A stretch of DNA of 15,791 nt from Verrucomicrobia bacterium UBA1629 (GTDB lineage: Bacteria; Verrucomicrobiota; Kiritimatiellia; RFP12; UBA1067). Position 1 is the first letter of the stretch; each line of letters starts with the position of its first letter. The notes under the pieces are model-generated. The model did not search any database. It saw nothing but the letters and a program-made list of their open reading frames with translations, and was not told where the DNA came from. This document shows positions 12,306 through 15,791 of this stretch, one piece after another. The stretch is from the NCBI GenBank assembly GCA_002321305.1, contig DCMF01000080.1, forward strand, positions 20,499 to 36,289, read 5' to 3'. The position numbers were made by a program, and so were the translations under genes.

Positions 12306-13634
12306 CTACTCGACGATGCGGTCGCGGCGGAAGGTGAAGAAGAACGAGACCGTCATGAGAAGCGCGCCGACCACGTAGGCCCCGCCCATGAGCGCGAAGC
12401 CGATCTCGAAGCCGCAGACGCCGAAGCGCTGCGAGAGCGCGCCCATCACGACGCCCGAAAGCCCGCCGAAGAAGAACGCGAAGACCGTGAAGATGCCGAC
12501 GGACGTCGAACGGTACTGCGGCGGGATGACGTCGAAGAGCGAGGCGTGCGTGTTCACCTCGAAGAAGCCGCGGAAGACGCCGTAGGCCGCCGTCAGCGCG
12601 ATCATCGCCGCCGCCGCGTCCGCAAAACCGATCAGCACGAGGCACGGCGCGCCGCAGAGGAGCGCGAGGATCTGGAAGCCGAGGCGGAAGCGCGGCATCC
12701 GCTTCACGAAGCGGTCCGTCAGCAGTCCGCCCGCCATGATCGCGAGGAACGCGAAGAGGTGATGGTAGAGCATCGTCTGCGTACCCGCCTCGCCGACGGA
12801 CGTGCCGAACTTCATCGCCATGAACTTCGGCGCCCAGAAGAGATAGGCGTTGTTCACGAACACGATCGCCACGAACCCCGCCATCGCACACCACGCCGAC
12901 GGCTTCTTGAAGAAGTAGACCAGCCCGGCGAAGAACGAGGGCTGAGAATCAATAATCGAATCGTCGAATTTTCGAATTTTCGAATCGGGTTGGTCTTGAC
13001 CGGTCCCGCCCTTCGCTTGGTCGTGACCGGCGGCTTCCGACGCCGTGTCGCGCAGGGCGAAGACGAAGAAGACGCCGAGCGCGAAGCCCGCGCCGCCGAA
13101 GACCATGAAGACGTGCCGCCACGTGCCCAGGACGCCGAGCGCCCACGCGGTGATGACGCCCGACGTCATCAGACCGAAGTAGAGCGCGCCCTGGTGGATC
13201 GAGAGCGCGATCGAGCGCGTCTCCCTGTGGAACGCCGCGATGAGCGGCGGATAGCACGGCCCGTAGAAGCTTTCGCCGACGCCCGTCGCGATCGAGCGGA
13301 AGAACATGACGACGAAGAACGCCGGGATGACGAAGCCGAAGAGCGTCCAGTCGCCGACGAACCCCATCATGAACGTCATGAGCGACCACGAGATGAGGGA
13401 AAGCGTGATGATCCACTTGCGCGAGAACCGGTCGCCGACAGGCCCCGCGACGAACGCCATCCCGGCGAGCGTCCACGACAGCACCGTGTTGATCCAGCCG
13501 ATCTGCACGTCGGTGAGATGCAGCTCGTCCTGGATCGGGATCGTCAGCAGCCCGAACAGCGCGCGGTCTGCCTGGTGGAAGAAGAACGCGCAGCTGAGCA
13601 TCGCCAGCATCACCCACTTGTAGCCGTTTTTCAT
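12306..13634 (-). CDS. Major facilitator superfamily transporter
   Basis: Inner-membrane secondary transporter of 442 residues with about twelve hydrophobic segments in two halves. The first-half loop motif is GPVGDRFSRKW (64-74) and its second-half equivalent is GGLLTDRFVKR (302-312). The pattern resembles anion:cation symporter or sugar/hexuronate MFS members, but the substrate cannot be read from sequence. The central cytoplasmic loop (about 196-232) is expanded with DQAKGGTGQDQ and SKIRKFDDSIID, the latter from an AT-rich repeat. ATG 13634 overlaps the stop of the GH16 gene (ATGA), so translation is probably coupled. Being third in an eda-GH16 unit, it most likely imports a sugar or uronic-acid product; that role is inference from context. 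Confidence 0.88.
   Translation of the reverse strand: MKNGYKWVMLAMLSCAFFFHQADRALFGLLTIPIQDELHLTDVQIGWINTVLSWTLAGMAFVAGPVGDRFSRKWIITLSLISWSLMTFMMGFVGDWTLFGFVIPAFFVVMFFRSIATGVGESFYGPCYPPLIAAFHRETRSIALSIHQGALYFGLMTSGVITAWALGVLGTWRHVFMVFGGAGFALGVFFVFALRDTASEAAGHDQAKGGTGQDQPDSKIRKFDDSIIDSQPSFFAGLVYFFKKPSAWCAMAGFVAIVFVNNAYLFWAPKFMAMKFGTSVGEAGTQTMLYHHLFAFLAIMAGGLLTDRFVKRMPRFRLGFQILALLCGAPCLVLIGFADAAAAMIALTAAYGVFRGFFEVNTHASLFDVIPPQYRSTSVGIFTVFAFFFGGLSGVVMGALSQRFGVCGFEIGFALMGGAYVVGALLMTVSFFFTFRRDRIVE
12951..12986. repeat. AT-rich repeat inside MFS gene
   Basis: Plus strand holds overlapping copies of TCGAATTT (TCGAATTTTCGAATTTTCGA) next to AATAATCGAATCG. It is strikingly AT-rich against its surroundings and contains TTCGAA palindromes. 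On the minus strand it encodes SKIRKFDDSIID (residues 218-229) in the cytoplasmic loop between the two transporter halves. Confidence 0.75.
12990..13030. repeat. Short direct repeat in MFS loop
   Basis: TTGGTCTTGACCGG (12990-13003) and TTGGTCGTGACCGG (13017-13030) match at 13 of 14 positions, directly beside the AT-rich repeat. They encode GQDQ and GHDQ. They could be a local duplication flanking an insertion or a simple loop expansion. Confidence 0.55.
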
Positions 13635-14437
13635 TTCGCCGTCTCCCCTTCTTCCGTTTTCCAGTGCCGGAACCAGTCAATCTCGAACGAGGCCGGGAGT
13701 TCGGCGGGCTCCGGCTCGCCGACCCAGCTGTACATGATCTCGCAGTCGAACGTGACGTGCAGCGGACGGTGGAAATGGTCGTTCGCCCGCGCGAAGACCT
13801 CCTCGCCGTCAATGAACCACTTCAGCTCCGTCGCCGTCCAGAGAAAGCCGTACTCGTGGAAGTCCGCCGCCGGATCGAACGCGAGCGAAATCTTGCGGCT
13901 CTTCGTCGGCAGCGCTTCGACGCCGCCGTTCACGACCCCCTCCAGGTACGGCGTCTTCAGGCGGTGGACGGTTCCGTACCAGTCGCGCAGCGAACCGAAA
14001 ATCTCGAAGATGTCGACTTCCTCGCTGAAGTCGCCGACGCGGAACTTCCTTTCGGGCGCGTCGGAGAGCGGATCGTAGAGCCAGAAGGCGTTGCAGACCT
14101 TCGACCGCATCGTCCGCGCGCGGCAGGCATAGAAACCGTAGCGCGTCTTCTCCTTCGCGCGCACGAAGGCGGTCGCATAGGTCGTGAAGCCGCGCCGCAG
14201 GTTCTCGACCGTCCGCTCGTCCGCCCGCATCCGCCGCGCCGTCAGGCGCAGGCAACCGTTCGTGACGGCCACGTTGTCGCGGGCGAACAGGAAGCCGGCC
14301 GACCGACCCGGGAACGAGGCGACCCAGTCCGTCCACTTCGATGCGTCAAGCGCCGCGCCGCCGAAGTCGTCCGCGAAATCCGGCGGACGCAGCGGCGCGA
14401 CGAACGCGGCGAGCAGAAACAGCGCGGCGGCGACCAT
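13631..14437 (-). CDS. Secreted GH16-family glycoside hydrolase
   Basis: Endo-acting beta-glycan hydrolase of the GH16 jelly-roll fold, 268 residues. Residues 2-14 are hydrophobic (VAAALFLLAAFVA) and look like a signal peptide with a short N-terminus; export to periplasm or outside is inferred. The catalytic motif is E140-V-D142-I-F-E145, i.e. ExDxxE, the beta-bulge type of agarases, carrageenases and laminarinases rather than the ExDxE lichenase type. The C-terminal GFLWTATELKWFIDGEEV (197-214) and FEIDWFRHW (251-259) are also typical of the family. ATG 14437 follows the eda stop by 4 nt with TAGGGCG before it, and the stop overlaps the MFS start. The actual glycan is unknown; the eda neighbour hints at a galactan or uronate-containing polymer. 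Confidence 0.85.
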   Translation of the reverse strand: MVAAALFLLAAFVAPLRPPDFADDFGGAALDASKWTDWVASFPGRSAGFLFARDNVAVTNGCLRLTARRMRADERTVENLRRGFTTYATAFVRAKEKTRYGFYACRARTMRSKVCNAFWLYDPLSDAPERKFRVGDFSEEVDIFEIFGSLRDWYGTVHRLKTPYLEGVVNGGVEALPTKSRKISLAFDPAADFHEYGFLWTATELKWFIDGEEVFARANDHFHRPLHVTFDCEIMYSWVGEPEPAELPASFEIDWFRHWKTEEGETAK

Positions 14438-14441
14438 CGCC

Positions 14442-15083
14442 CTATCCGCGCAGTTTCTTCACAAGCGCGGCGGCGTCCGCCGCCAGCTTTTCGATCGCGG
14501 CGTAGTCGCCCGCCGCGAGCGCGTCCTTCGGGACGATCCACGTGCCGCCGCAGCAGACGATCTCCGGCACGGCGAGGTAGTCCGCGACATTGCCCAGGTT
14601 GACGCCGCCCGTCGGCATGAACTTCACGCCCGTGAAGCGGAACGCGCCGAGGAGGTTCTTGATCATCTTGACGCCGCCGGCCGCCTCCGCCGGGAAGAAC
14701 TTGACCATCGAGCAGCCCGCCGTCAGCGCCTGCGACAGCTCGCTCGCCGTCGCGATGCCGGGGCACATCGGCAGCCCCTCGGCCTTCGCCGCCGCCATCA
14801 CGGCCGGATCGAAGCCCGGCGCGACGCCGAAGACCGCGCCCGCCGCCTTCGCGGCCTTCACCATCACGGGCGTGAGGAGCGTCCCCGCGCCCAGCACGGC
14901 CTCCGGCACCTCGCGCCTGATCGCCGCGATTGCGCCCGCCGCCGCCGGCGTGCGGAACGTGACTTCGAGAACAGGAAGGCCGCCCTTCACGAGCGCCCGC
15001 GCGAGCGGCACGGCCTGCTCTTCCTTTTCGATGACGATGACCGGGATGATCCCCGCCTTCCCCAATGTCTCAATGATGTTCAT
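14442..15083 (-). CDS. eda: KDPG/KHG aldolase
   Basis: Cleaves 2-keto-3-deoxy-6-phosphogluconate to pyruvate and glyceraldehyde 3-phosphate (Entner-Doudoroff and uronate pathways); some members use KDPGal or 4-hydroxy-2-oxoglutarate. The 213-residue trimeric TIM-barrel length is exact for the family. E40 and R44 (LEVTFRTPAA) and the Schiff-base lysine K128 (VKFFPAE) align with E45, R49 and K133 of the E. coli enzyme; GAGTLL (65-70) and MPTGGV (156-161) are further signatures. ATG 15083 is chosen because homology starts at MNIIETL and it follows AAGGGA (15094-15099) and a -10 box. A longer in-frame start at 15137 would place the promoter inside the gene. It leads the operon with GH16 and the MFS transporter. 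Confidence 0.94.
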   Translation of the reverse strand: MNIIETLGKAGIIPVIVIEKEEQAVPLARALVKGGLPVLEVTFRTPAAAGAIAAIRREVPEAVLGAGTLLTPVMVKAAKAAGAVFGVAPGFDPAVMAAAKAEGLPMCPGIATASELSQALTAGCSMVKFFPAEAAGGVKMIKNLLGAFRFTGVKFMPTGGVNLGNVADYLAVPEIVCCGGTWIVPKDALAAGDYAAIEKLAADAAALVKKLRG

Positions 15084-15108
15084 CTGCGTTCTTTCCCTTG
15101 GTGCGAGT

Positions 15109-15117
15109 AGTATAGCA
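15109..15117 (-). promoter_or_regulatory. Extended -10 promoter of eda-GH16-MFS operon
   Basis: TGCTATACT on the minus strand. The hexamer ends 25 nt before ATG 15083, giving a leader of about 19 nt that contains AAGGGA. No -35 or repressor site is evident. Confidence 0.6.
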
Positions 15118-15140
15118 AATCGGGATTCAGCCGACAATGC

Positions 15141-15175
15141 GCCGCAGACGTCATCTGAGGATCGTCGTCTGCGGC
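15141..15175 (-). terminator. Perfect 10-bp inverted repeat at gene end
   Basis: Arms GCCGCAGACG (minus 15175-15166) and CGTCTGCGGC (minus 15150-15141) enclose a 15-nt loop that contains the TGA stop of the preceding gene. No U-run follows, so this is a terminator-like or mRNA-stabilising hairpin rather than a standard intrinsic terminator. It separates the DprA/TadE-like gene from the eda promoter. Confidence 0.45.
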
Positions 15176-15791
15176 CAGGCGAGCCTTTCGGAGATCTTCA
15201 GCTTCCCGTCGCCGAAGACGTGCTCGGCGGCGAACGCCGAGACCTCGACGGAATCGGTCTTCTTGCCGCCGACGCGCAATTCGTTCTGAAGCCGCAGCGA
15301 CTTCGCGATGTAGAGGGCGAAGCCGCAGAGCGCGCTCACGACCAGCGCGAGCGCGAGCATCCCGGCGGCCAGCTCGATCAGGGCCTGTCCCCGGCGAGGC
15401 GGGGCGGGCGGCGGCACGGGCGGCTTCAGCCGCCCCAACCCAGCCAGCATCTGGGCGAGCATGCCATTGGGCGAAAGGTCGCCCGCCCAGATCTCGGCGG
15501 CGTTCTTCAACAGAAACTCGTTGCACCAAGTCGCGATCTTCTTGTTGAGCCGCGAACCCGTTGGCTGCGGCGAGACGGCAAGCGCCCAACCTTCGCGAAT
15601 CGCCGCCGCCAGTCCCGGCACGAGTTCGCCGTCACCGGGAATGCCCGCCGGAAAGACCGCGATCAGCGGTCGCCGCTTGGCGAGCGCGCGCCGCAGGGCT
15701 TCGCGTTCCTGCGCCGAGGTAAAGGTCGAAATCAAGACTGAATGCGGGGCGGGCGGCGGGGCGGGAGGCGGGGCGGCTGAAGCCGCCCCCT
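15151..15791 (-). CDS. DprA/Smf-like domain fused to TadE-like membrane segment (5' end outside window)
   Basis: The frame enters from the right edge and ends at TGA 15151-15153. Visible residues begin with an Ala/Pro-rich stretch (15740-15789), then VLISTFTSAQEREALRRAL, PLIAVFPAGIP, a GWALAVSPQP segment and a WCNEFLLKNA helix. Together these resemble the Rossmann-like part of DprA/Smf-type proteins, a comparison made from memory. After a second Pro-rich stretch (15391-15437) comes RRGQALIELAAGMLALALVVSALCGFALYIAKS, a short basic start plus one membrane helix as in TadE/TadG pseudopilins, followed by about 45 residues ending WPQTTILR. There is no stop or usable ATG between the two parts. A TTG at 15735 could serve as a start, but the frame is open and plausible upstream, so I treat the gene as partial. 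Function unknown; the two halves would normally be separate proteins. Confidence 0.6.
   Translation of the reverse strand, partial: GAASAAPPPAPPPAPHSVLISTFTSAQEREALRRALAKRRPLIAVFPAGIPGDGELVPGLAAAIREGWALAVSPQPTGSRLNKKIATWCNEFLLKNAAEIWAGDLSPNGMLAQMLAGLGRLKPPVPPPAPPRRGQALIELAAGMLALALVVSALCGFALYIAKSLRLQNELRVGGKKTDSVEVSAFAAEHVFGDGKLKISERLAWPQTTILR
15391..15437. repeat. GC-rich palindromic element, copy B
   Basis: Hairpin GGGCGGCT-TC-AGCCGCCC (arms 15418-15425 and 15428-15435), followed on the minus strand by CCGCCGCCCGCCCCGCC. It encodes the Pro-rich linker between the DprA-like and TadE-like halves of the surrounding gene. It shares its hairpin and C-rich tail with copy A at the right edge. Confidence 0.7.
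15740..15791. repeat. GC-rich palindromic element, copy A (at window edge)
   Basis: Hairpin GGGGCGGCT-GA-AGCCGCCCC (arms 15770-15778 and 15781-15789) next to GGGCGGCGGGGCGGGAGGCG. On the minus strand it encodes AASAAPPPAPPPAP in the N-terminal part of the same gene that carries copy B. It may continue beyond the window. Confidence 0.7.

Noticed and set aside
12255..14078. Plus-strand open frame of 607 codons
   Set aside because: It is antisense to the MFS and GH16 genes; the charged, RDEE-rich translation is the complement of the transporter's codons.
15084..15137. Longer start for eda
   Set aside because: It would include the -10 box and Shine-Dalgarno; family homology starts at MNIIETL.
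1234..15400. Shared string GGGGACAGGCCC in the zinc-finger gene (near 1370) and the TadE-like segment (near 15385) as another repeat family
   Set aside because: In the second gene the string is explained by the conserved RGQA codons; two partial matches are too little to call an element.

Overview
The window is a compact, GC-rich bacterial chromosome segment in which every gene I can support lies on the minus strand. There is no gene-free stretch longer than about 95 bases. I found no rRNA, tRNA, CRISPR array, transposase or phage gene. The style (GC-rich, mostly housekeeping content, in-frame low-complexity repeats, a DprA-like gene joined to a TadE-like gene, an agarase/laminarinase-type GH16) reminds me of the Verrucomicrobiota/Kiritimatiellota/Lentisphaerota side of the PVC group. 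That placement is an impression, not a demonstrated assignment.

Reading along the minus strand (high to low coordinates): (1) 15791-15151, a 5'-truncated gene joining a DprA/Smf-like Rossmann region to a TadE-like membrane segment, with two copies of a GC-rich palindromic element inside it. (2) 15083-12306, a three-gene unit of KDPG aldolase (eda), a secreted GH16 glycoside hydrolase and an MFS transporter, which looks like a small carbohydrate-use operon. (3) 12273-11446, a DnaQ-type 3'-5' exonuclease with an ExoX-like C-terminal domain. (4) 11353-7448, topA, a Xer tyrosine recombinase and a stand-alone N-terminal domain of a phosphohexomutase, joined by overlaps. (5) 7422-5522, PilT followed by a shortened OppD/DppD-like ABC ATPase. 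(6) 5501-3925, truB and ribF. (7) 3915-2872, an M24 aminopeptidase P. (8) 2820-1543, serS. (9) 1511-1, a 3'-truncated unknown protein with a C2H2-like zinc finger.

Two themes stand out. First, eight transcription units begin with a near-perfect extended -10 box (TGnTATAAT or TGnTATACT). In five of them the box ends only 7-9 nt before the ATG and no Shine-Dalgarno is visible, which implies leaderless or nearly leaderless mRNAs. Genes with a longer leader (serS, pilT, eda) and internal operon genes (xer, ribF) do show Shine-Dalgarno-like sequences. In two cases the TAA inside TATAAT is also the stop codon of the gene upstream.

Second, several ordinary genes carry short repeats from unrelated families, inserted in frame: a 9-bp TTTGGGAGG-type array in the unknown zinc-finger gene and in pepP, an AT-rich TCGAATTT repeat in the MFS central loop, a GC-rich hairpin in truB, and GGGGCGGCT-type hairpins in the DprA/TadE-like gene. 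They fall in predicted loops or at domain boundaries, which suggests either selection for harmless sites or repeats shaping linkers and even gene fusions.
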